Part shown: positions 1 through 5,409 of the stretch, piece after piece | How positions within the stretch are numbered: position 1 is the stretch's first letter | Layout: each line of letters begins with the position of its first letter | Source: CAZEJK01 sp964512045 | Lineage (GTDB): Bacteria > Acidobacteriota > Thermoanaerobaculia > Thermoanaerobaculales > Sulfomarinibacteraceae | Reading direction: 5' to 3' | DNA: 5,807 bases | NCBI GenBank assembly: GCA_964512045.1 | Contig: CAZEJK010000314.1 | Span: 1 to 5,807, forward strand | The notes under the pieces: model-generated | Seen by the model: only the letters and a program-made list of their open reading frames with translations | Databases searched by the model: none | Told to the model about the DNA's origin: nothing | Made by a program: the position numbers and the translations under genes

Positions 1-118
1 GCTCCAACGCAGCGCGAAGGCCTTCTTCCACCAGCTCGGTGACCTTTCGACCCTCAAGTGCCGCCTTGGCCTTCACCCTACGGTACAGCTCGTCGTCGAT
101 GACCAGTGTCGTTTTCAT
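1..118 (-). CDS. VapB-like type II antitoxin, N-terminal part (cut by window edge)
   Basis: Read on the minus strand from the ATG at 118-116, this gives MKTTLVIDDELYRRVK, then AKAALEGRKVTELVEEGLRAALE, and runs off the window after 39 codons. The short N-terminal strand (KTTLVID), followed by 'DELYRRVKAKAALEGRKVTELVEEGLRAAL', is the usual ribbon-helix-helix layout of VapB-type antitoxins, which bind DNA as dimers and neutralise a PIN-domain VapC RNase. The toxin would be expected downstream, off the left edge, so it cannot be checked here. The start is secure: the ATG follows a good promoter and no upstream in-frame start is needed. No Shine-Dalgarno precedes it, which fits leaderless initiation. 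A stand-alone RHH regulator without a toxin is the main alternative. Confidence 0.8.
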   Translation of the reverse strand, partial: MKTTLVIDDELYRRVKAKAALEGRKVTELVEEGLRAALE

Positions 119-153
119 AGATTGAGTATTGCAGATTTCTGTTTTTCTGGCAA
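118..153 (-). promoter_or_regulatory. Promoter of the VapB-like gene, predicted leaderless
   Basis: On the minus strand, a -35 box TTGCCA (153-148; 5 of 6 to TTGACA) is followed by a 17-nt spacer and a -10 box AATACT (130-125; 4 of 6 to TATAAT). Counting from the last base of the -10 box as -7 puts +1 at 118, which is the A of the ATG. No purine-rich Shine-Dalgarno lies between the boxes and the start, so a leaderless transcript is the simplest reading. The boxes are seen; their activity is inferred. Confidence 0.55.
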
Positions 154-175
154 AGCGAGTGGGCTGACCTTCTCA

Positions 176-187
176 TTGTCACGACAA
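176..187. promoter_or_regulatory. TTGTC-AC-GACAA palindrome, candidate operator
   Basis: Perfect 5-bp inverted arms TTGTC/GACAA flank a 2-bp centre. The site lies 22 bp upstream of the -35 box of the VapB-like gene. The same arms occur at 5411-5422, on the start point of the other minus-strand gene. Position and recurrence suggest a regulator-binding site. The regulator is not identified. Confidence 0.35.
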
Positions 188-270
188 CGGACCTGCGGAT
201 CTCACCACCGATGGCACTTCCAGCCGTATCGCGTGGAGCTGGTGTTCAACAAGTGTGGAAGTGTGTACGT

Positions 271-318
271 GGCACCCATCTATCTTGGCACCCATCACAC
301 CCATCGTCGGTACCCATC
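271..318. repeat. Cluster of short CCCATC direct repeats
   Basis: GGCACCCATC occurs at 271-280 and again, perfectly, at 287-296 (16-bp period). Shorter copies follow: CACCCATC ending at 305 and TACCCATC ending at 318. On the minus strand this reads as repeated GATGGGTGCC/GATGGGTG. GGTGCC/GGCACC also occurs at the outer end of the RAYT remnant near 4276-4281, so this could be a REP-like or element-end scar. That link is weak because only about 6 bp are shared. Confidence 0.45.
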
Positions 319-429
319 TGGGCCTACCTGACTGCTCGTTCGTGTGTGAGAAAGCTGGCTTCGTGACGACGTAGCGGGTCGCGCCGTCTGAATGATGGAA
401 TGATGTACCCTGGAATCATCCACTGTAGC

Positions 430-435
430 GGAGAG
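430..435 (+). promoter_or_regulatory. Ribosome-binding site of the AIM24-derived ORF
   Basis: GGAGAG ends 5 nt before the ATG at 441, with the GGAG core 7 nt from it. This is good Shine-Dalgarno placement and fixes the start of the AIM24-derived ORF. It supports 441, because the protein's N-terminal family match begins there. Confidence 0.65.
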
Positions 436-440
436 CACCA

Positions 441-929
441 ATGAAGCTGGCAGAGCTCATCAACATCAATCAGCAGCGAGAAGGTGGTGGAGCGTTTCAG
501 CTGGAGAGCTCGAAGATGCTCGGGGTGAAGGTGGACGGCCGAGTGTGGGCCAAGGCGGAGTCCATGGTGGCCTACGCCGAATCTGGCAAGCTTGCACAGA
601 GGCACGGTGGGATGGGCACGTGGCTGCAGAACGCCATGACCGGAGAGGGTCCCCTGCCAATACAGCTGACCGGCAAGGGCGTGCTATGCCTTGCCGACCA
701 CGGCAAGAAGGTCCATGTCCTCGAGCTCGAAGCCGCCGACGCCATCTCGGTGAACGGCAACGACGTCCTGGCGTTCCAGTCGTCCGTGGTCAGCGGTGGG
801 TCGGCCGAGATCGCGGCGAGGGGAGGCTCGCTGGTGGTCGCCGCATTCGTCGTCGACCAGCGCACCTACGACGGGCTCACCGTGTCCGCTGGGCGCGGTC
901 TGCGACTGAGCAGCGGGGGCTCGGCATGA
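441..929 (+). CDS. AIM24-family (DUF124) N-terminal half fused in frame to a duplicated C-terminal segment; probable gene remnant
   Basis: The ORF encodes 162 residues. Residues 1-~116 match the N-terminal half of AIM24/DUF124 proteins: 'GGGAFQLESSKMLGVKVDGRVWAKAESMVAY', then 'MTGEGPLPIQLTGKGVLCLADHGKKVHVLEL' and 'ISVNGNDVLAF'. These are trimeric beta-fold proteins of mostly unclear bacterial function. Family members normally run to over 200 residues, with a second half beginning near 'WDIR'. Here that half is missing. From residue 117 (VSGGSAEIAARGG...) the protein is instead nearly identical to residues 1047-1080 of the following gene. It then ends with GRGLRLSSGGSA, which I cannot place. 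The stop (TGA 927-929) overlaps the next ATG as ATGA, so the two are probably co-translated. The start is supported by GGAGAG. Loss of half the AIM24 fold argues for a non-functional chimera, although the frame is intact. The AIM24 assignment is firm; activity is doubtful. Confidence 0.75.
   Translation: MKLAELININQQREGGGAFQLESSKMLGVKVDGRVWAKAESMVAYAESGKLAQRHGGMGTWLQNAMTGEGPLPIQLTGKGVLCLADHGKKVHVLELEAADAISVNGNDVLAFQSSVVSGGSAEIAARGGSLVVAAFVVDQRTYDGLTVSAGRGLRLSSGGSA
789..891 (+). repeat. Direct repeat copy A (103 bp), partner of 4064-4166
   Basis: Aligned at a constant offset of 3275 bp to 4064-4166. The first 56 bp (789-844) are identical. The rest carries five substitutions, at 845, 849, 866, 867 and 885, so 98 of 103 positions match. 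Both copies are read in the same frame (VSGGSAEIAARGG...). Similarity starts exactly where AIM24 homology stops and ends abruptly after 891. Confidence 0.95.
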
Positions 930-3900
930 CGAGACAGCACGCGACTGAGAGACACCGGGTCCGCTGGCGGGTCGTGACCGTGCTGCTGCTGACCGCGATG
1001 GCGGGCAGCGGGATCGCGGGCGAACGTGTTTGGGTTCCGGCGCTTCCGAGCTTCCTGACGTCGCCGGAGATCGCAGTGGCGAGCGGCGCCGGACGGACGC
1101 TGGTGGTTGACCACGAGATGGCGTTGATGGCGGAGGGCTCGGGCCCCTGGTACCGGTTGCCGTGGCGACCTGGGTCGCCGCCGCACGAAGCCATCTGGGC
1201 CGGCGACCGGTTTGTCGTCCGTTTCGGCGACGGACTGGCGTGGAGTGCCGACGGAACGTCGTGGGCCCACTCCGAGCTTCCGGAGTCGTTCCAGCACGGT
1301 CGCCTGCTGTGGACCGGGGACGCCCTGCTGCTCATCGAGCACGATGGCGCGACGTGGCGCTCCGATAACCGTGGCCGGACGTGGCGCAGTTGGACCGGAC
1401 CCCTGGGGCGCAGTTCAATCGGACCCTTTGGCGTGGGCAAGGAAACCGTTGCGGTCCGGGATGCGGCGGTTGGAGACGGTGTTGTTGTTCTTGTCGGAGA
1501 CCGATCGGTGGGCCGCCCCTTCACGAGCAGGTGTGGTGCTGTGTACGTCTCAACCGCTGGCGAGGACGGTTTCGAGCGGGTGCTGTGCTCGGAGGACAGT
1601 GACCTCGACTCGGTCGTCTGGACCCCGGACGGCTTCGTGGCCATTGGTGACAACGACACGGTGGCACACTCACCGGATGGCGTGGTGTGGAGCGTCCACC
1701 AGGCCACCGGCGTCGATCCGTGGGACATCCATTTTGGAGGCCTCGCCTGGACTCGGCAGGGCCTCTTCGCCACTGCAATGCAGATAACCGACACCGGAGA
1801 CGTTCCACTCAGCCCGGTCTACCGGAGCAGTGACGGGCTCCACTGGACTCGTGGCACCGACGAGAGGCCGTGCCTGAATGCGCTCGAGCCGACCGCGGCG
1901 GGCGTGCTCGCGGTCGGACGGGGGGCTGTGTACCGGTTCGAGGGAAGCGATGTTTGGAGGACTGTGCTCGAGACGGCGTACCCGGTTCGCTTCGCGCACA
2001 GCTCGGGACGGGCGGTGGTTGTGGGTCCTTCGATCGAGCAGATGTCGACCTTTACGCCCAATTTCGGCTCCATCCTGGTAGCGATTGATGGTCTGCGCTT
2101 CGAGCACGGGTTGTCGCCAGCGTGGCCTCAGGACTGGCGGTACTTGCAAGGGTGGCCGTGGCCCGGGTTCACCGGGCTCGCGGGGAGTCCGGATGGGTTT
2201 GTAGCGACGCTCGGCGCGTACGCGATCGCCTTCTGGGACGGTGCCACGGATCGTTGGGGGCTCATCGGGTTCGATCATCGGAATGCTGACAGCGTAGCCT
2301 GGGGCGGCGGGAGGTTCGTGACCGCCGGCCGGGTCGGAGCCGCCTGGAGTGCAGACGGTCGATCCTGGGCCGAGGTCACGACAGACGAGTCGTTGAAGGC
2401 AGAGGCGGTCGCGTACGGAAACGGCCGGTTCGTCGCAGTAGGTGAGGGCGTCTTCTGGAGTGGCTCGGGCACACAGTGGTGGCGCTCCGAGTCTGCGGGT
2501 GATGTGCGGCTCGAGGATGTTCTGTGGACGGGCTCAGAGTTTGTTGCCGTGGGGCGTGCCGGTACTGTCATGTGCTCCGCAGACGGCGACACGTGGAGCG
2601 ACGAACCACATTTCACGAGTCAGACGCTCGAGGCGGTGTTTCTGTTCGACGGGCACGCTCACGTGACTGTCGGTGGAACGCTGTGGCGGCGAGACGAAGG
2701 TGGCTGGACCATTCAGGATCCGCCGCCCGGGCTGACGACTCTTGCCGATGCAATGGTCTTCGAGGGACGGCCGGTTGTGGTGGGCGCGGCCAGCGACGCC
2801 GATCCTCGTTATCCCCGTCAACAGCTCATGGTCGCCGTGGACGAGACGGAGCTCACCCGGAAGTGGGCTGTCACCGGGCTCGAGCGTGGCCGGGCATACG
2901 ACGGATCATTCTCGACCAGTCGCATCGCTCTCTACAACCCTAACGAGTCGACGGTAGCGTGTCGACTGACCCGTCTCGGCGCGATGGACTCGTTGGTGCT
3001 GCCGGTGGCCCCGAAGAGCCGGGTCGCGATCAACGCGGTGCTCGAACGATTGGGTGTTGCCGAAGGGGCCAGCACAGTGCTCATCGAGGCGAACGGACTG
3101 TTGCAGTCATCTGCGGCCGTGAGCTCGGTGATTGGTGATGGGAGCGTGTTGACGTCGTTGCGACGTGACGTTCCGGTGGAGCCTGCAGAGCGCTGGCTTG
3201 TGCCTGGTGATGCGAGGGTCGTGGTTGCTGCGGCGGACCCGTTGATGCGGCTCCGGCTGGCGCTGGCGAACACCGGTACAGCAGATGCCTCGGTTCTGCT
3301 TCGTGAGTACGGCCGCCAGGGGGCAGAGCTGAGCCAGCAGCTCATCGTCATGCGGGCGGCCGAGACGAGGCTGGCAGCCGCCACCGATTCCGAAACGGCA
3401 TGGATCGAGGCCCGTGTTGTGGGGGAGGACCTGTCGGCGAGGGTCCTCGTGGCGGGTTGGATCGAGGATCAGTTCTCGGGAGACACTGCGGCCGCTGGTC
3501 CGTACGAGCCGATGAGCGTGCGGACCACGGTGCCGGCTGTGGCCCATCTGCGCAGCTGGCGCAGCGTCGTGACGGTTGTCAATCCTGGGCCGACCGAGGC
3601 CATTTATCGGTTGGAGTTGCATCCGCGCTGGGGCAGCGGACCGCCGCAGACCGCCACGTTTGCTCTGGCGCCAGGTGTGGCCGCGCGCTACGCCGACGTG
3701 GTGAGCGATCCGTTCGACGGCTTCGGCGGCGCCGCGCTGACGGTGGTCCCGGTCGAAGGCCGGATAGCCGTGGCGTCGTGGTCGGTGTCGGAGGAGGGGG
3801 GCGGTCGGGTGTGGCAGGCAACGGCGCCACAGCCTGCGGTTTCGCTGGCGCCGGACCGACCGGTGGTGCTGTCTGGGCTCGAGAGCTGGGCGAGTGGTCG

Positions 3901-4294
3901 CCGCAGCAATCTGGCGATCACGTCAATGAGCGACGAGGCAACAGTGGTCGACGTGGTGCTCCGCGACGCCGGTGGTGCCGAGCTGGATCGGCGGCGGTTG
4001 AATCTGCCGGGCCACGGCCACGTGCAGCTCGACCGGGTCTTCACCGGGGTGGCGCCCTATGGAGTCAGCGGTGGGTCGGCCGAGATCGCGGCGAGGGGAG
4101 GCTCGCTGGTGGTCGCCGCGTTCATCGTCGACCAGCGCACGAACGACGGGCTCACCGTGACCGCTGCTGTCGCATCGGTACCAGGATCGGTGCCACGTAC
4201 ACACTTGCACACCTCTGCGTGCACCGACGCAAGCCGACCACCGGTTTCGATTGGAGCCGACCACCCGTTCAGTGGGGTGCCATGTTCCCCATAG
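926..4294 (+). CDS. Large secreted protein: Asp-box/BNR-like propeller region plus four C-terminal beta-sandwich repeats
   Basis: 1122 residues. Residues 1-32 form a signal peptide: basic RHRVRWR, hydrophobic VVTVLLLTAMAG, likely cleavage after SGIAG. Residues ~35-650 hold degenerate repeats of the form 'hVWTGxxFVAVG...SxDGxxW'. They include S-A-D-G at ~107, a full Asp box SDNRGRTW at 146-153, SPDGVVW at 249, SSDGLHW at 301, SADGRSW at 475, SGSGTQW at 512 and SADGDTW at 551. This is typical of sialidase/BNR or Ycf48-like beta propellers. I see no assignable sialidase catalytic set, so enzymatic activity is not claimed. Residues ~660-1085 hold four repeats of about 105-110 residues starting near 666, 776, 879 and 992. 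Each has an 'hALYNP/hxVVNPG' strand and a late 'GxLxVxAxhxD' strand, probably for extracellular adhesion or display. The ATG at 926 is chosen because the signal peptide follows directly; the open frame upstream to 545 is out of frame with AIM24. Only a weak GGGGG (915-919) precedes it, so translation is probably coupled through the ATGA overlap. The tail after ~1081 looks non-native. Confidence 0.85.
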   Translation: MTRQHATERHRVRWRVVTVLLLTAMAGSGIAGERVWVPALPSFLTSPEIAVASGAGRTLVVDHEMALMAEGSGPWYRLPWRPGSPPHEAIWAGDRFVVRFGDGLAWSADGTSWAHSELPESFQHGRLLWTGDALLLIEHDGATWRSDNRGRTWRSWTGPLGRSSIGPFGVGKETVAVRDAAVGDGVVVLVGDRSVGRPFTSRCGAVYVSTAGEDGFERVLCSEDSDLDSVVWTPDGFVAIGDNDTVAHSPDGVVWSVHQATGVDPWDIHFGGLAWTRQGLFATAMQITDTGDVPLSPVYRSSDGLHWTRGTDERPCLNALEPTAAGVLAVGRGAVYRFEGSDVWRTVLETAYPVRFAHSSGRAVVVGPSIEQMSTFTPNFGSILVAIDGLRFEHGLSPAWPQDWRYLQGWPWPGFTGLAGSPDGFVATLGAYAIAFWDGATDRWGLIGFDHRNADSVAWGGGRFVTAGRVGAAWSADGRSWAEVTTDESLKAEAVAYGNGRFVAVGEGVFWSGSGTQWWRSESAGDVRLEDVLWTGSEFVAVGRAGTVMCSADGDTWSDEPHFTSQTLEAVFLFDGHAHVTVGGTLWRRDEGGWTIQDPPPGLTTLADAMVFEGRPVVVGAASDADPRYPRQQLMVAVDETELTRKWAVTGLERGRAYDGSFSTSRIALYNPNESTVACRLTRLGAMDSLVLPVAPKSRVAINAVLERLGVAEGASTVLIEANGLLQSSAAVSSVIGDGSVLTSLRRDVPVEPAERWLVPGDARVVVAAADPLMRLRLALANTGTADASVLLREYGRQGAELSQQLIVMRAAETRLAAATDSETAWIEARVVGEDLSARVLVAGWIEDQFSGDTAAAGPYEPMSVRTTVPAVAHLRSWRSVVTVVNPGPTEAIYRLELHPRWGSGPPQTATFALAPGVAARYADVVSDPFDGFGGAALTVVPVEGRIAVASWSVSEEGGGRVWQATAPQPAVSLAPDRPVVLSGLESWASGRRSNLAITSMSDEATVVDVVLRDAGGAELDRRRLNLPGHGHVQLDRVFTGVAPYGVSGGSAEIAARGGSLVVAAFIVDQRTNDGLTVTAAVASVPGSVPRTHLHTSACTDASRPPVSIGADHPFSGVPCSP
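4064..4166 (+). repeat. Direct repeat copy B (103 bp), inside the 3' end of the large gene
   Basis: Partner of 789-891. It encodes the closing strands of the fourth beta-sandwich repeat of the large protein (VSGGSAEIAARGG through DGLTVTA). Because it fits the internal repeat pattern here (compare VEGRIAVASWSV in repeat three), this is most likely the native location, and copy A the derived or paralogue-derived one. Confidence 0.95.
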
Positions 4295-4306
4295 CACCAT
4301 TGTGCT
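4273..4306. repeat. Nested inverted repeats at the outer end of the RAYT remnant
   Basis: Three overlapping hairpins can be drawn: TGGGG (4273-4277) with CCCCA (4287-4291); GGTGC (4276-4280) with GCACC (4294-4298); and AGCAC (4293-4297) with GTGCT (4302-4306), the last with a CATT loop. They sit between two convergent stop codons (TAG at 4292-4294 on plus, TGA at 4312-4310 on minus). They could be the transposase-recognised end of the element or a bidirectional terminator. No T-run follows, so an intrinsic terminator is not well supported. Confidence 0.5.
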
Positions 4307-4309
4307 CAT

Positions 4310-4637
4310 TCACGTGCTCGAGATCTCGGTGTCCAGGCGATTGATCCGTTCGCTGAATACTGGGTTGTCGCGCTCGTCGCGAAGTCCGCGGTTGATCCAC
4401 CGGGTGACGGAGCTCCATGCGTTGCAGAGGACGGCGGCGATGTGGGAGGCCCTGAATCCGTACCGTGCGTGACACACCGAGTAGCGAAAGCTCGATCCTT
4501 CCGCGGATGTGTCGGTCGGTCCGGGATCTCGAAGCGACGTAGTCGCGTTGGTGCCCAAATGCCGACTCAGAGCGAGCGATGCGACAGTACGCGTGGTACG
4601 CAGCGCCCGGAATCAACAGGCGGGGATGTCTGGGCAT
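4310..4637 (-). pseudogene. REP-associated tyrosine transposase (RAYT, IS200-like Y1 family) remnant, internally deleted and frameshifted
   Basis: From the ATG at 4637-4635 the minus strand reads MPRHPRLLIPGAAYHAYCR then IARSESAF, the conserved N terminus of this transposase group. Near 4555 it jumps directly to the C-terminal part (RDYVASRSRTDRHIRGRIELSLLGVSR). One extra base near 4466 then moves the frame, and the C-terminal DNA-binding region continues in the other frame as RYGFRASHIAAVLCNAWSS, then VTRWINRGLRDERDNP and so on, to the TGA at 4312-4310. The reconstruction is about 108 residues, against usual lengths of roughly 200-300. The central part carrying the HUH metal-binding motif and the catalytic tyrosine is absent, so it cannot transpose alone. 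The start is supported by an AGGAGG-type site. It faces the large secreted-protein gene convergently. A functional leftover DNA-binding peptide is possible but unlikely, given the frameshift. Confidence 0.8.
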
Positions 4638-4653
4638 AGGGCCCCTCCTATGC
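4634..4653 (-). promoter_or_regulatory. Hairpin enclosing the RBS and start codon of the RAYT remnant
   Basis: Perfect 7-bp arms GCATAGG (4634-4640) and CCTATGC (4647-4653) flank a 6-nt loop. On the minus-strand RNA, the 5' arm leads into the Shine-Dalgarno (AGGAGGGG, with its AGG in the arm), and the 3' arm contains the ATG (4637-4635). Folding would bury the start codon. This may serve as a translational brake or as a REP-like palindrome recognised by the transposase. Confidence 0.6.
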
Positions 4654-4813
4654 GCGGACGGGACGATCTCATTCTTGGCTACGCTCGGATGAGGGTCTCG
4701 AGCGGCTCTGATGGCGTGGTGGCCGGGGCGGGCGACTGGACGGATTCGGCCGCGGTCACGAGCCTTGCGGACGGCCCGTAGTGCCGCTCTCGCTGCTGGA
4801 TGAAGAAACCGTG
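4638..4813. other. Intergenic gap between the RAYT remnant and the secreted-protein gene
   Basis: Apart from the start-site hairpin at 4634-4653, I see no gene, clear promoter or T-tailed terminator in these 176 bp. The two minus-strand genes here could share read-through transcription. Confidence 0.5.
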
Positions 4814-5389
4814 TCACTCCACCGTGTACGACAGGAGCGCTACCGGGACCGTGCCGTCGGTGGTGATGTCGTCGAAGTTCCCCCAGATGTCGCCGGTGGC
4901 GCCGGACATGTTGGAGATGCTCAGATCGATCATGGTTACGGCCGAGGCGTCTAGTGAGGGACAGTCGTCAAGGTTGACGGTGACCAAGTGCCAGTCGGTA
5001 TCGGAGTATGTTCCACTGCCGCCGCAACCTGAGCTGCCGGACCAGATGCCGACGTGGAACTGTGTGTCGGAGACCGATGAAGGATCGCGTCGGAACCACA
5101 CCGAGACCGTCTGCCCGCTGAGATCGAGGGCCGGGCTGAAGGACCGTTCGGTTCCGCGGCCTCCGTGGTCACCCACGTTCGTGTCCCCATAGCGCATGGA
5201 CGCGGTGCCGCCACCATTGCTCGGAGTCGTCGTGTCGAGGGTGACGCTGTACGCCCAGTTGGCCCGGAGCTCTACAATGTTGGCGTAGCTTTCAAAGTCA
5301 TCGATGACCGGCTGGGCTCCCGCAACGAGCGGGACAGCGAGGACAACGGCCAGCGCACAACCGATCAGTGTCCAGAGATCCGAGTGCAT
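4814..5389 (-). CDS. Secreted 'IDDFESY' protein, predicted beta-sandwich/carbohydrate-binding-like, function unknown
   Basis: 191 residues from the ATG at 5389-5387, behind a strong GGAGGAGG. Residues 1-25 form a signal peptide (MHSDLWTLIGCALAVVLAVP, then LVAGA), with likely signal peptidase I cleavage before Q26. The mature part begins PVIDDFESYANIVELRANW and alternates short strands and polar loops: SGQTVSVWFRRDPSS, FHVGIWSGSSGCGGSG, DTDWHLVTVNLDDC, and a closing GNFDDITTDG. This resembles jelly-roll or concanavalin-like extracellular binding domains, judged by pattern only. C122 and C143 could form a disulfide. It ends VPVALLSYTVE, which resembles the 'LPVEL-x-SF' segment that begins a C-terminal domain in many secreted proteins, so the protein may be a truncated form or carry a short tail signal. 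No catalytic motif is recognised. It appears monocistronic, with its own promoter and a palindrome at its start point. Confidence 0.8.
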   Translation of the reverse strand: MHSDLWTLIGCALAVVLAVPLVAGAQPVIDDFESYANIVELRANWAYSVTLDTTTPSNGGGTASMRYGDTNVGDHGGRGTERSFSPALDLSGQTVSVWFRRDPSSVSDTQFHVGIWSGSSGCGGSGTYSDTDWHLVTVNLDDCPSLDASAVTMIDLSISNMSGATGDIWGNFDDITTDGTVPVALLSYTVE

Positions 5390-5394
5390 TCAAT

Positions 5395-5402
5395 CCTCCT
5401 CC
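5395..5402 (-). promoter_or_regulatory. Strong ribosome-binding site of the secreted-protein gene
   Basis: The minus-strand sequence GGAGGAGG lies 5 nt before the ATG at 5389, near the ideal anti-Shine-Dalgarno match and spacing. It fixes the start and suggests efficient translation. Confidence 0.8.
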
Positions 5403-5409
5403 AAAGCGT

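Larger units (their letters stand above)
119..440. other. Intergenic region between the divergent VapB-like and AIM24-derived genes
   Basis: No convincing gene is seen here; short open frames lack family resemblance and plausible start signals. The region holds the vapB-like promoter (118-153), a TTGTC-NN-GACAA palindrome (176-187), a cluster of CCCATC repeats (271-318) and the ribosome-binding site of the next gene. I could not assign a convincing -35/-10 pair for the plus-strand gene at 441. Confidence 0.6.

Noticed and set aside
271..318. CRISPR array
   Set aside because: Units are only 6-10 bp with irregular 3-10 bp gaps, far too short for repeats and spacers, and no cas gene is present.
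545..925. Upstream extension of the large plus-strand frame to an ATG at 545
   Set aside because: This part overlaps the AIM24-matching frame, is Arg-rich shadow sequence with no family resemblance, and would place 127 residues ahead of a clear signal peptide starting at 926.
877..1794. Long minus-strand open frame (305 codons) opposite the large gene
   Set aside because: It is antisense to a protein with clear signal peptide and Asp-box repeats. Its product is Ser/Pro/Arg-rich with no domain, a typical high-GC shadow frame.
926..2880. Active sialidase
   Set aside because: Asp boxes are structural repeats common in non-enzymatic propellers, and I could not place the arginine triad or the catalytic Asp, Tyr and Glu.
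3400..4344. 314-codon plus-strand frame overlapping the 3' half of the large gene
   Set aside because: Gly/Arg-rich out-of-frame shadow. The internal beta-sandwich repeats support the other frame.
4460..4475. Programmed ribosomal frameshift in the RAYT gene
   Set aside because: No A- or U-rich slippery run is present at the shift point, and the catalytic core is missing, so ordinary decay is simpler.
5357..5389. Lipoprotein signal (LIGC at residues 8-11) in the secreted protein
   Set aside because: The cysteine comes before the hydrophobic core, whereas a lipobox must follow it. The AGA site before Q26 fits signal peptidase I better.
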